Source: Stomoxys calcitrans (lineage: Eukaryota > Arthropoda > Insecta > Diptera > Muscidae). Taken from it: DNA of 64,000 bases. A program made the translations under genes and the position numbers. Positions 1-10,305 of this stretch are shown here, one piece after another. Numbering within the stretch: position 1 is the stretch's first letter; each line of letters starts with the position of its first letter. The stretch spans positions 185,178,571-185,242,570 of the forward strand of contig NC_081552.1 in the NCBI RefSeq assembly GCF_963082655.1. The letters run 5' to 3'. The notes beneath the pieces were generated by a model. The model made no database searches. It was not told where the DNA came from and saw only the letters and a list, made by a program, of their open reading frames with translations.

Positions 1-71
1 GTTCAACGGTAAAGGTATCACTATGGACGAAAACGTCTGAGTTTGATGGCAAACTACCACTTTAAGCTAAC
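1..71 (+). mobile_element. 3' end of a family B LINE (last codons and tail)
   Basis: The first 71 bases match the 3' end seen in better family B copies at 33,220-33,310 and 34,010-34,080: a TTCAACGGTA end of the coding region, then GGTATCACTATGGACGAAAA, then the TGGCAAACTACCACTTTAA block that precedes the CCTAA-like tail. The rest of the element lies left of the window. Confidence 0.55.
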
Positions 72-1192
72 TTTTGTTCTCCACCTCTTTTTAGTTTACC
101 TCGATCAATCTTCGTGACTTCTTTTATTAAAGTCGGCTTTGAGCGTGATTCTTACTTTATGTGGCGACAATAATGCGATTGTAATACTGTTGCCACTGTT
201 CTAAATTTACAAACTTCCTACAATACAAAGGTGCCGTTATTCGAAAGTACGAATAGAGACAAACCAGCTCACTAAACTTACCGATCAAGTGAGCTAGTTG
301 AACAAATTAGTTCAGTGGGCTGAAATGAAGTAACGTGATCGCTTACTTCAGTGAACACAATTTCTAGTTCTCTTCGTTCTCCATCTCTTTTCAGGCTACC
401 TCGTCACTCATCGTGGCTTCTTTTGTAATAGTTGGCTTTGCGCCTGATTGCCACTTTATGCGGTGACAGTAATACGATTGTGATACTGTTGCCACTGTTG
501 CAAATTTAAAAAACTTCCTAAAATACAAAGGAGCCGTTATTCGAAAATACGAAAAAAGACAAACAGCTCACTAAACTAACGAGTTGAATAAACTAGTTCA
601 GTAAGCTGAAATAAACTAAAGCGATCACTTAGTTCAGTGAACAAAATTTCTATTTCATTCCACTCTCCATCTCATTTAGCTTTCCTTGTTCACTCATCTT
701 GGCTCCTTTCGTAACAATCAGCTTTGCGCGTGATTCCCACATAATGGGATGATAGTTGTGATTGTGGCACTGTTGGCACGGTTATAAACTGCAATCACGC
801 AAATATCGTGATTTATTTCAATCGTAAAAAAGAGACAATTAGCTTACTTAGCGAACCAAGCTAGTGAACTAACTGAAGGAACTTGTTCAGTGGGCTGAAA
901 TGAAGTTAATCATTTCTAGTTATTTTCCTTTATAAACTTTATTCAGCTAACCTCGTTCACGCATTAATGGCTTCTTTTGTTCTGATAATCGGCTTAGACT
1001 ATGATCGTCACCTGAATAGGTAGCAGTAACGCGATTGTTAGACTTGCCACTCGTATTATGTACAATCCAAGTTAACACAAATTCGCCAATATTTAAAGTA
1101 GAGAAGAAAAGGCAAACTGTTCAGGGAACGAACCGGCCTAGTTAACTAAATAATCGAACTAGTTCAGTGAACTGAAGTAATTGGACATGTAA
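72..1192. repeat. Diverged tandem repeat, four units of about 270-300 bp
   Basis: The block CTCCACCTCTTTTTAG... TGGCTTCTTTTGT... GTTGCCACTGTT... ACTAGTTCAGTGAACTGAA recurs starting near 75, 374, 661 and 921. Spacing shrinks from about 300 to 270 bp through small deletions. Units are perhaps 75-85 percent alike by eye. No open frame is shared by the copies and no transposon ends are visible, so this is a short local satellite-like array. It begins directly after the LINE tail. Confidence 0.8.
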
Positions 1193-1364
1193 ATGAACGA
1201 CATTGCCTAACACCAGATACTATTAAGTAAAATTCATATTTCGTTAACAGTTAATAGAACAACAAGAATTATTTTTAGCGTGTCTAGGACTCGCACATAT
1301 TCCCACCCAGCAAGGCAATTTATGCGGCACCAAAAACTTATAGACCTATAAGCTTTACATGCTT

Positions 1365-1935
1365 CATCATGAAGCGTATGACGAAACCATGGTAAAGAAT
1401 GGGACACCAAGTGAATTGCTCAGATACAACCAGCAAACCTCTGTTTAGAGAAGATCAGCGAAGACTTACATGCACCAGGTTGTGCACAGAAGGATAGAAA
1501 CTTTAAATGACAAGATGTACATGTTGACGACATGCATTGACATCATAGGTGCTTTTAACAAAATGATGACCGACACAGTGAGTCAATCCTTAGAGCGAGT
1601 CAATCCGCTGTGGCGTGCCCTGTGCAGGAATAAACTGCACAGGGCACGCCACAGCGGACATTTTGTTGAAACTTCCCTGGGTAACGACCATAAATAGCCC
1701 AATGCGGATCCTAAATGCAGAGGGTTTTGTACCTTTGGTATACAATTTTTAACTGGGTGTAACCCGAATCACCTGGGCTTAAAGGCTCAAGCGTCTTGCG
1801 GATAGCAATCCATTGGGCTAGACCTAGAGGTCCGGATGTTTAACCAGAGAAAACTGAAATCTGCCGGTTTACGAGTAAGACGAAGGTGGCCCACATCGAT
1901 GCGCCGCGTTTTCTTAACAGAACGATTTGAATAGA
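1365..1935 (+). pseudogene. Family A (LOA/I-like) LINE reverse transcriptase, broken
   Basis: In the frame of 1470-1697 the residues CIDIIGAFNKMMTDTVSQSL match the RT block CIDIEGAFNNVRTDTRIQSL of the minus-strand copy at 38,550-39,008. Upstream the residues LLRYNQQTSV match its LLKYKQ region. After a hairpin at 1604-1658 the frame is lost. The stretch TACGAGTAAGACGAAGGTGG near 1870 again matches that copy downstream of the RT core. The element is dead: stops and frameshifts occur throughout and the catalytic YxDD region is missing. Confidence 0.75.
1604..1658. repeat. Perfect 24 bp inverted repeat, 7 bp loop
   Basis: Bases 1604-1627 are the exact reverse complement of 1635-1658, with GAATAAA between. 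It sits inside the RT pseudogene where related copies have no such structure, so it is probably a template-switch or replication-slippage product rather than an ancestral part of the LINE. Confidence 0.9.
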
Positions 1936-1974
1936 AAACTAAACAGTGAATTAGTGTTTCCCAAAAATTTCATT

Positions 1975-2285
1975 AAGGAACAAAGCAGAGGAAAACAATC
2001 CTCTCACAATATCATTTGAGTCAGCTCGATTCTAACTTAAGCTCAGTGATAAGGGTACCTCCTGTTTTATGCAGAGTTTGAAAGGCGTGTCACTGAAAAG
2101 TGACACCTCTTTGTTGAGAAGTTGTACATGGTTGAAATACTCACAAATATTACCAGCATTTAGAAAGGCTACTGTAACCAGGCTGTTGAAAAATCAATTT
2201 AAATGTTCTCGCCGGCGGGATTTGAGCCCGGACGTTTAGGCACGACAAGCGGGCATGCTAACCTATACACCATGGTTGCTACCGA
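1975..2285 (-). mobile_element. tRNA-derived SINE, family 1, old copy
   Basis: Read on the minus strand it starts with a tRNA-like head: box A-like AGGTTAGCATGCCCG, then box B-like GGGCTCAAATCCCGCC. The body contains GGTGTCACTTTTCAGTGACA and a CTTATCACTGAGCTTAAG block shared with the copies at 7972-8286, 17,172-17,451, 31,590-32,895 and 34,082-34,215. It lies inside the family A LINE, so it inserted after that element. No clean target duplication is visible. Confidence 0.7.
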
Positions 2286-2289
2286 CAGG

Positions 2290-2890
2290 AGGCAAGGTTG
2301 TCATAAGCAGGAGTGTACTAAGAAGGCTCACATAGATTGGGCGCTATGAATCTGAGAATACTCCAGTGGGTTTTCAGGAGCGTGATAAGACCAATACTAA
2401 CTTACGCCCCAATTGTTTGGCTGATGGAGATGGAAAATAAGTTCAACATAAGGATTATTAAAAAAACTTCAGAGAACATTTTGCGTTGAAATAGGCGGGA
2501 CAATGAGAACCCATACTTAAGGTCCAGTACGAGAGACTCATGCCAACGGCACTCGTTGACGGAGCTCTGAGTTTTATTCAACCCGGAACAATCGAAGCTA
2601 TGGGACCGAACAGGTCTGAGTGTCTACATTAAGAACCCAAGAGATCGAGATCACTTGTCGACTCCCTGACCAAACAGGGTCGTGAAGGCGGAAATCCGGA
2701 TGATCACGGAATGCGTGAGGTGACATGGTGTTAACGCAAGGACGTCGAGTTTTAATAACTTTACGGGCCGTTAGTTGGTCATTAGGGCTATACATAGCTC
2801 TACGATTCTGTCACGGACGATTTTTGAGTGTAAAAAGGAGACTAACGCCTTATAGGCAAAGCAGACTGATGATGGAGTTTGGTTAGCTTT
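2290..2890 (+). pseudogene. Family A LINE: post-RT region and RNase H, broken
   Basis: This continues the LINE after the SINE. Near 2340-2470 the sequence encodes RSVIRPILTYAPIVW, the conserved post-RT motif also seen at 57,122-57,466 (RSVIRPILSYASVVW). From about 2640 the RNase H region follows (CRLPDQ.., then NARTSS-like codons at 2735). Stops and indels break every frame. The C-terminal region is absent. Confidence 0.7.
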
Positions 2891-2939
2891 GAAATCGCGA
2901 TCTCCGCAGCCTGTCAAATGCATTAATCGCAACCGCACT

Positions 2940-3265
2940 TAAACTTAAAGCAGGGCTTTTATTTTGCTTTCTATTTTAAATAGAAACAAAACAAACCCTA
3001 TATTGGTTTCAGCTGGACAAATAAATCCGACAGTATAATAAAAAAAATAAAATAAAACTATGTGAAAAGAAATAAAATAACATATCAAAGAAAATAATTA
3101 TAAGGCATAAAATATAATAAGAAAATAATATTTAAGATTTAAGAAAATAAAAATTAAAAAAATAAAAATTAAAAAAAAAATAAATAAAAACAAAAAATAA
3201 AATAAAATAAAAATTTAAAATAAAATCACATTTAAAAATAATAAAATCAAATAAAATAATAAAGT
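2940..3265. repeat. AT-rich simple sequence (AAAAT-type)
   Basis: Almost pure A/T built from AAAAT and AAATA words, with no unit preserved well enough for a clean microsatellite. Similar tracts lie at 4230-4465 and 6760-7075. Confidence 0.9.
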
Positions 3266-3269
3266 TATT

Positions 3270-3875
3270 GGAACAATATCAAGCTATGGTTCATTTCGGA
3301 ACTAAATAGTGGAGACCATAGTAGACGTCATTGTGTAAAATTTCAGCCAAATCTAGTAAGAATTGCGCACTTTAGGTGCTGAAGAAGTTAAATAGGCAGA
3401 TCGGTTTATAGGGGAGCTGTATTAGGCCATAAACCGATTCATGCCATATTCGACACGTATGTTAAAGGTCATAAGAGAAGCTGCTGTACAAAATTTTAGC
3501 CAAATCGGATAACACTTGCGCCCTTTAGAGGCTCAAGAAGTCAAGATCTCATATCGGTTTATATGGCAGCTATATCAGGTTATGGACCGATTTGAACTAT
3601 TCTTACTACAGTTGTTGAAAGTCAAAACAAAACATGCCATACAAAATTTCAGCTAAATCGGATAATAATTGCGCCCTCTAGTGGCTAAAGAAGTCAAGAT
3701 CCCAGATCGGTTTACCTGGCAGCTATATCAGGTTATCGACCGATTTGAACCATTCTCAATACAGTTGTTGGAAGTCATAGCAAAATACGTCTTGCAATAT
3801 TTTAGCCAAATCGGGTAGGAATTGCTCCCTGTATCGGCAGGGCCGAATCTTAACACCATGGCATTTGTCAAGTTC
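3270..3875. mobile_element. DINE type I fragment
   Basis: About four diverged ~150 bp units of the type I theme (GCTCAAGAAGTCAAGATC, then ATCGGTTTATATGGCAGCTA, then GCCAAATCGGATAATAATTG). At about 3830-3875 the units run into GGCAGGGCCGAATCTTAACACC followed by CATTTGTCAAGTTC, the element head as seen at 10,340-10,390, so head and array are joined in an unusual order. The opposite end is absent. Confidence 0.75.
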
Positions 3876-3904
3876 TTTTATCTGTATTCCTGTACACACA
3901 GGAA

Positions 3905-4230
3905 TATGGAGTTCCAACAACGGACTCCATATTCCTGTTTCAGGGATCATTTTAGGGGATATACCACTTATTTTTTTGGCTTGAGACCCCAACAATGGAC
4001 ATCTTATCCCTGTTTCCGAGAGAATTTTAGGGGATATGCCTCTTGATTTGTCTTTTCTTTTTTTTTTTGCCTTGAGCCCCTTGGGGCTTCCTGTTTCTGA
4101 GATCATTTTATGAGATATGCCACTTGTTTTTTTTTTTTTCGGCTTGAGCCCCTATAATTGACTTCATATTCCTGTTTCTGAGATAATTTTAGGGGATATG
4201 CCATTTGTTTTGATTTTTTTATTTCAATTT
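3905..4230. repeat. Minisatellite, about four units of 72-92 bp
   Basis: The unit reads roughly CTTCATATTCCTGTTTC, GAGATCATTTTAGGGGATAT, GCCACTTG, a poly-T tract of 6-13 bases, GGCTTGAGCCCC. Unit starts fall near 3910, 3990, 4081 and 4153. Length varies mostly through the poly-T tract. The frame that stays open on the minus strand (3756-4106) follows from this repetition and is not a gene. Confidence 0.85.
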
Positions 4231-4465
4231 TATTCTTTTTAAACTAAAATAAATAAAAATAAATTAAAAAACATTCAAAAACAAACGAAATTAAAAAAAA
4301 ATAGCATTTAAAAAAAAGTAACAAAAATAAAACAAAAAAAAAATAACATTTAAAAAAAGTACCATAAAAATAATATAAAATAAAAAATATTAAATAAAAT
4401 AAGACAAAATATAATAAAACTAAATAAAATATATTGTTTTTTTTTTTTAATTTTTCTCCTCCCAC
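4230..4465. repeat. AT-rich simple sequence
   Basis: Low-complexity A-rich tract with scattered T, continuing from the minisatellite. The 73-residue minus-strand frame made of F, L, Y and I codons is an artefact of composition. Confidence 0.9.
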
Positions 4466-5620
4466 ATTTGCTAAGAATGGTTTTTGAATCGCTTGTTTTC
4501 AACAAAAATCGAATCGTTGCCTTTGTTTAACACATCACAGTATAAAATGCATGATATATAAAATAATTTCTGCATAATTATCATAATTTTCTCAAAACTA
4601 TTGGTTTCATATTAAATTTCATAAAAATATACAAAAAACGAAAATAAATATATTAACCTTTCAACACTTTGGCTAGAAGACAATTTCTTTAGCCTTGCCT
4701 AAATTCCCTTGACAATGTTCGCCTAAAACAAAAATTTGATGTGTAATAAATAACGAAAAATTTCTCATTTAATCCATGAAAATTAAAGAAGACATTATGA
4801 AACTAACAAAAAAACCAAAGTGTATCTCATGGTTAGGTCAGGGGCAAGCAGCAGCCAGCAGCTAGCACAAGTTAGTTGGGTGGCCCAGAAAATAACAATC
4901 AAATTTATTGGACGCCACTAAAAATGCCATGACGTCACATGGACGGACACCTACATGTTAGGTCGATAAGAAATTAGGCAAAATCTGTGTTTGGAAAAGA
5001 ATATAATGTGTGATTTATTCCTCAGTCCGAAGAATAATTAGCCAATATATAGTCTGCAAAAGCCGCAACACAATAAAGAACGAAAAAGAAGAAGAAGAAA
5101 AACAAAAACGCGCAATGAAAACAAAAGTGTTAGAACGAAGATTTTTCAGTATATGTTTGTATTCTCTGTTTTTGTTAAATTTCGAATGAATCACCCACGC
5201 AGTGCTCAAGAGGTGGTCGGTGTATATTTGGAGAGCATTCATACGAAAGCATAAGGAAAATGTTTTAAAAATAACATGAGGAAATCACGTCAGTTAAATC
5301 AACCAGCCAACCAACCAAGCGTCCAACCGCCTGTGCAAGAGATCTATCCATCCACTCGATCATATATGCCGCATAGCAATGCATCTTTCATATAAATGGA
5401 CTTATTGGGGATTTGAATTTTATTCCCCACAGTTAGAAAACAAACAGAAGAAATGTTTACAAGCAATGCTAAGTAGAAAACACGTAATATAATGGATGAC
5501 ATTATTGTAGACTAGGTGATAATGATGTATTAGTTGAGATATCTTTAGGAATTTAGAGCGAATAATTTATGAGGAGTCAATACTTTAACAAGACAACTTT
5601 ATCTAGTTGTAGCAATAATG
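4466..5620. other. Unique intron-like DNA, no gene seen
   Basis: Moderately AT-rich, without transposon motifs I recognise. Short homopurine runs (GAAGAAGAAGAAAAAC near 5090) and CCAACCAACCAAGCG words near 5310 are simple sequence. Frames up to 75 codons show no family motif or splice context that I can support. Confidence 0.6.
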
Positions 5621-5623
5621 TAA

Positions 5624-6271
5624 TTTTTATACCCTCCACCATAGGATGGGGGTATACTAATTTCGTCATTCCGTTTGTAACTCCTCGAAATATTCGTCTA
5701 TTCTTGATCGTCATGACATTTTAAGTCAATCTAGCCATGTCCATCCGTCCGTCTGTCTGTCGAAAGCACGCTAACTTTCGAAGAAGTAAAGCTAGCCGCT
5801 TGAAATTTTGCACAAATACTTCTTATTAGTGTAGGTCGGTTGGGATTGTAAATGGGCTATATCGGTCCATGTTTTGATATAGCTTCCATATAAACCGATC
5901 TTGGGTCTTGACTTCTTGAGCCACTAAGGGGCACAATTCTTATCCGATTTCGCTGATATTTTGCATGAGATGTTTTATTATGACTTTCAACAACTGTGCT
6001 GAGTATGGTTGAAATCGGCCCATAACCGGATACAGCTGTCATATAAAACTATTTGAGCGCCTTCTTGACTTCTACTATGGTCTCCAACAATCAAATCAAT
6101 TATGGTCCGAATCGGACCATAACTTGATATAGCTCCCATATTACAGCAATTATTTTCCTTTATCCCCTGTTTGCCTTAAAAGAGATATCGGGAAAAGAAC
6201 TCGACAAATGCAATCTATGGTGGAAGGTATATAAGATTCGGCCCGGCCGAACTTAGCACGCTTTTACTTGT
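5624..6271. mobile_element. DINE type I, short complete copy
   Basis: The left end is TTTATACCCTCCACCATAGG. It is followed by the conserved GTCCGTCTGTCTGTCG block, about two tandem units, and the right end GGCCCGGCCGAACTTAGCAC with CTTTTACTTGTTT at 6271. Both termini are present, and the right one carries the short palindrome TTCGGCCCGGCCGAA. The type I start block resembles Drosophila DINE-1 (TATACCC..., GTATATATATTCTTGATCG, CCATGTCCGTCC), which is the basis for calling it Helentron-like. It has no coding capacity. Confidence 0.75.
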
Positions 6272-6344
6272 TTAATACTACTGGATGTTTTCTAGCTGAG
6301 AAAAGTGATACTTTTCTGATATAATAGCTTAAGTTAATGTATCT

Positions 6345-6720
6345 CTAAGGAGCCTCCCCCCGCGGCACGCCAGAACCAATACCCGATGGGGGCTTGAGAT
6401 ATCTGTTCAGCCAGAATATAGTCAACATAGCAGTTATTCGGCTAAAGAATAAGACGACAGCAGGTCCTGACGGGTAACCAGCTGAGATTTTTAAGACCGA
6501 AAGTGACATGTTGATTGACTGTGCCGAAGTAAATAAAGCCGCTGACCGTTTAATTGCTATAGTTACAAACATACGACCAAAATAAAGTCAAAATAGTAGT
6601 AACACGGCTGAAAATAATAAGCCATCAGGATCTGATGGGCTACCGGATATTTAAGACCAAAGAAAACAAGTTGATTGGCGGCACCGATGAATATAAAGAA
6701 ATGTTAGCAATTTCAGGCCA
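6345..6720 (+). pseudogene. RTE-like RT fragment, partly duplicated
   Basis: Codons near 6430-6510 read IAVIRLKNKTTAGPDG, stop, PAEIFKTESDMLI, close to the RTE-clade RT entry motif (RLKNNKAAGxDGLPAELFK). About 163 bp downstream (6578-6700) a diverged second copy of the same segment occurs, with RLK, then SGSDGLP-like codons in a shifted frame. Both copies carry stops. No endonuclease or YADD block is visible. The assignment to RTE is from motif memory only. Confidence 0.5.
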
Positions 6721-6759
6721 GCAAGCTACCAGCTAGAAAATATGTTGTTTGTTAGGGGT

Positions 6760-7077
6760 ATAATGAAATAAATAAATAAAATAAATAAATATAAAACGAA
6801 TTAAATATAATAAAATGAAAAATTACAATAAAATCAATCAATAAATAAAATAAAGTAAAAAAAAAATAAAAACAAAACTAAATTAATGGTGAATAAATGA
6901 AAATTAAAAAAATGAAATAAAATTAAAAAAATAAAATTTAAAAAAAATACAACAAAATAAAATAAAGTAAAATAAAGCAAAAAAAATAAAATAAAAAAAT
7001 AAACAAAAATAAAACTAAATAAATTAAAATAGTAATTAAAAAAATACAACAAAATAAATATAAATAACAAATTAAAA
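6760..7077. repeat. AT-rich simple sequence
   Basis: AAATAAAAT words throughout. The 85-codon minus-strand frame rich in F, L and Y is an artefact of composition. Confidence 0.9.
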
Positions 7078-7079
7078 TA

Positions 7080-7314
7080 TGGGTTGCCCAAAAAGTAATT
7101 GCGGATTTTTCATATAGTCGGAGTTGACAAATTTTTTCACAGCTTGTGACTCTGTAATTGCATTCTTTCTTTTGTCAGTTGTCAGCTGTTACTTTTAGCT
7201 TGCTTTAGAAAAAAAGTGTAAAAAAGTATATTTGATTAAAGTTCATTCTAAGTTTTATTAAAAATGCATTTATTTACTTTAAAAAAATCCGCAATTATTT
7301 TTTGAGCAACCCAA
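7080..7314. mobile_element. Mariner MITE (irritans-type), 235 bp
   Basis: Terminal inverted repeats of about 30 bp: left TGGGTTGCCCAAAAAGTAAT, right the imperfect reverse complement ending GAGCAACCCAA. TA flanks both sides (7078-7079 and 7315-7316). The subterminal DNA, TGTGACTCTGTAATTGCATT and GTCAGCTGTTACTTTTAGCT on the left and TTTGATTAAAGTTCATTCTA on the right, matches the mariner at 57,623-58,558. This is therefore an internal deletion product of that family, keeping only the UTRs. Confidence 0.9.
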
Positions 7315-7492
7315 TAAAATGAAATAAATCATAAAAAATAAAGCAAAATAAACTGAAATAAATACAATCAACTAGAAGCGTGCTGAGTTCAGCCGCACTG
7401 AATCATATATTCCCTCCACCATGGATAACATTTGTCAACATCTTTGAATGACTTTTCAGGTACATATATGCTATACCATATATATATATAGT

Positions 7493-8800
7493 GGAGCGAT
7501 GAAGATCACGCCCACTTGGGCACTGGAGACTACTCTAGATATCCGACCCATTGATATACATATTAAGTGTGAGGCAGCCACTGCGACTATGAGATTAAAG
7601 GCGATGGGAGAATGTATGGAGAATTGGAGCAGCTCATATAATCGCGGTATAATCGAGGCGACGATACGAAACCTGAAAGGAAGAGAAGAAGTCCGATCGG
7701 ATATATGAGGTGAGCCTTGAGGTCGTGTGCGAGGCACTGCTGCCAGCGGCACGCTCTTGGATTGATGGAACCCTACCATTGCCATCTGGAAGATCATGTT
7801 ACACCTATGGATCAAAGCTAGAGAACGGATTGGGCCATTGAGAATCCAGGGACTGAGATCTGTTTTAGACTGCCCGACCATAATACGATCCAGCAGGCGG
7901 AGATCCGGGCGATTACGAAATGCGTAAGGTGGTATGGTGCTAATTTGAGGACGTCGAGTGTGAACATCTTTTTTTGCAAATCTTGCCCATGAACATTCCA
8001 CTACGGAATAGGGGCTAACTTCTCAATTATCAATGAGTGCAGTCCGATTCAAGTTTAAGCTCAATGATAAGGGGCCTCCTTTTTAAAGCCGAGTCCGAAT
8101 GGCGTGCCGCAGTGCGACACCTCTTTGGAGAGAAGTTTCTACATGGCATAGTACCTCACAAATGTTAGCATTAGGAGGGAAAACCACCGCTGAAAAATTT
8201 TGTTGATGGCCTCGCCAGGATTCGAACACAGGCGTTCAGCGTCATAGGCGGACATGCTAACATCTACGCTACGGTGGCCTCCTTGAGAACACCTTTACGG
8301 ACAGTAAAATTGCCATAACGGCAATAACAACCAGGACGGAAAGGTCACGGGCGTGCGCATGCAACCCTGTGGAACAGCGAAACGGTCGGTAAGACGAAAA
8401 TTCTATGGAGGGAACCAGATCGTTAGAAGACGAGGCAGTAAAAAGGAGGTCAGTATAGCTATTGGTATTATGACGGGACACATTGCACTACGAGCTCACT
8501 TATGTAAAATCGGTACAGCAAGTGATATCATGTGTAGGGCATGCGGGGAAGATGATGAGACGTTGGAGCATTTCCTTTGTCATTGCCCGGCTTTCGCGTC
8601 TAACAGATACCGTCACTTAGATGGGGACACAAAACCAGACATTAACCAACTTAGGGGAGTGGCATGGAAAACAATTAAGGATTTTGTAAGCAGCACGGAA
8701 TTCCTATCATCAATTTTCTTTTTCGATGTTACTTTTTTTGTATTTAGAGTGCACAACAACAGGTGTATGTCCATAGTGGCATGGGGCTGATTAATATCTG
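7493..8800 (+). pseudogene. Family A LINE, 3' half (thumb, RNase H, C-terminal motif)
   Basis: 5'-truncated. Residues from 7499 (MKITPTWALETTLDIRPIDI, then CEAATATMRLKAMGE) give the post-RT region. RNase H follows (near 7790 GRSCYTYGSKL, where the usual acidic D of YTDGS is Y), then FRLPDHNTIQQAEI. A SINE splits RNase H at 7972-8286. The C-terminal region in the frame of 8353-8790 keeps GSKKEVSIAIGIMTGHIALR and the motif CRACGEDDETLEHFLCHCPA. It ends with an MSIVAWG reading at the 3' UTR. A deletion near 8345 removes the rest of RNase H. Not functional. Confidence 0.8.
7972..8286 (-). mobile_element. tRNA-derived SINE, family 1, full-length
   Basis: About 315 bp. On the minus strand the head reads AGGAGGCCACCGTAGCGTAG (box A TAGCGTAGATGTTAGCATG) and box B is TGTTCGAATCCTGGCGAG. 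The body contains AGAGGTGTCGCACTGCGGCA and CCCCTTATCATTGAGCTTAA, and the 3' end is TGGAATGTTCATGGGCAAGA. It is flanked by GAACATCTTT at 7962-7971 and GAACACCTTT at 8287-8296, a 10 bp target duplication with one mismatch. The LINE RNase H frame continues across it, so it inserted into the LINE. Confidence 0.85.
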
Positions 8801-9345
8801 TACTATATCAAATTATTGACTGATATGAAACGTACTTATCATGGCTGTTAGAAGTCATAGAAAAATTTAACTTCCAAAATTTCATTCAAATCAAGTAATA
8901 ATAGCGCCCTCCACAGGCTCAAAAATTCAAATTAGGATATCGGTTTTTATGGCAGCTATATATGAGGGTATGAACCCATTTGAACCATACTTGGCACAGT
9001 TGGTGGAAGTCATACCAAAATGACATGTGCAAATTTCAGCGAAATTGAATAAGAATTGTACACTTTAATGACTCCATATATCAAATCAGGTGATCGGTTC
9101 ATATGGCAGCTATATCAGGTTATGAACCCATTTAGACCATACTTGACATACCGTACTTGATGACCGTTGAAAATCAAAACCGATATGTGCAAAATTTCAG
9201 TCAAATCGGATAAGAATTGCGCCCTCTAGAAGCTCAAGAAGTCGAATCGGGAGATCGGTTTATATAGCAACTATATCAATACTCGTACAATCCCAACCAA
9301 CCTATACTAATAAGAAGTATTTGTGCAAAAAAAAAAGTATTTGTG

Positions 9346-10305
9346 CAAGAAAAAAAATCATATTATGTTAAAATTCCAACCATTAGGCATGCAACCCATC
9401 GGTTCCTGGTTCTTTGTTATCCTACCTCATTTTTATTAGCGATAAAATTAGCAAATTTCATCGAAAACAATGAAGCTTTTAAAATCCTTGATGCGCTAAA
9501 ACTTTTTTGGGGTTAGCACCCCCCAAAAAAGTTTTAACCGCCCACCCCCAAGAAGCCTGTCTATGCTTATGCTCGTACTAAAGCCATAAGGCTGCCTTTA
9601 TAATTTGGAATGAATAACAGCCGTAAACACAATTCACAGATGATGTGGCGCCTATTTTTTTCCAATATACGTAAATGTCAAAATGCCAAGTCAACACATG
9701 GCCCCTATCAATGATATTTATTATAATAGCAGTAGCATATGTACACGAGTTTAAATGTTATCCGTTATTTTAAATTATTTGACAAGAGTATATTATAAGC
9801 CATAAAGAGGAACAAGGGAAAACATTAAATTGAAATATGTTCACTGGACGATGTTTGGATTTTATCCAAGTAAATGACGTCTTCATCCTTTCATGGCTTG
9901 TCTATCAATTAAGTCAATTGAATTTATGTTAAACATTTTCGTATGAAGCTTTTTAATGGGTACAAGAAACAAAACCTTTAATTTTTTGGCAGTAGATAAA
10001 AGTACATGTTTAGGATGAGCGTAATGGGTGTATATACTAGCCATTTTGTTTGAAATAAGAAACGCGTTCCAACTGAAAACGAAATTTCCGAACTGTTACT
10101 GGACAATGTCATCCCATTGTGTCCTAGACAAAAAAGTTGCAATAAAAATCCTATTTCCTGATATGATTTCATAACTCGAATTTGGAATGTAATATACATG
10201 TACATTAGGGTGATGGCTTTTTTACAAACTCCTATCTCTGTATCATATTTTACTATGTTGTTATTTAAGATAAGATGAATTCTGACATATAAGGTGATTC
10301 GAAAA
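9346..10305. other. Unique DNA, no gene seen
   Basis: Intron-like AT-rich sequence with a 15 bp hairpin at 9498-9535. No transposon ends, family motif or convincing exon was found on either strand. Confidence 0.55.
9498..9535. repeat. Perfect 15 bp hairpin
   Basis: AAAACTTTTTTGGGG at 9498-9512 is repeated in inverted form at 9521-9535 with an 8-base loop. The single-strand form resembles an intrinsic terminator, but in a fly genome this has no such meaning. Origin by slippage is more likely. Confidence 0.85.

Larger units (their letters stand above)
7369..9345. mobile_element. DINE type I, split by a LINE
   Basis: The head GCGTGCTGAGTTCAGCC with CCCTCCACCATGG lies at 7376-7422. Tandem units resume at about 8801 and run to 9345, ending in the block CCCAACCAACCTATACTAAT with a small internal duplication of GTATTTGTGCAA. 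The family A LINE at 7493-8800 interrupts it. Confidence 0.65.

Noticed and set aside
3756..4106. 116-codon minus-strand frame with repeated SPKxxxETG phrases
   Set aside because: Its internal repetition comes from the 72-92 bp minisatellite. The frame ends inside a DINE fragment.
7471..8001. 176-codon minus-strand frame
   Set aside because: It is the antisense shadow of the family A LINE RNase H region (7,493-7,971), whose sense strand carries the recognisable motifs.
9498..9535. Intrinsic transcription terminator (hairpin with T-rich stem)
   Set aside because: Bacterial-type terminators do not apply to this nuclear eukaryotic sequence, and the A/T runs are within the stem, not after it.
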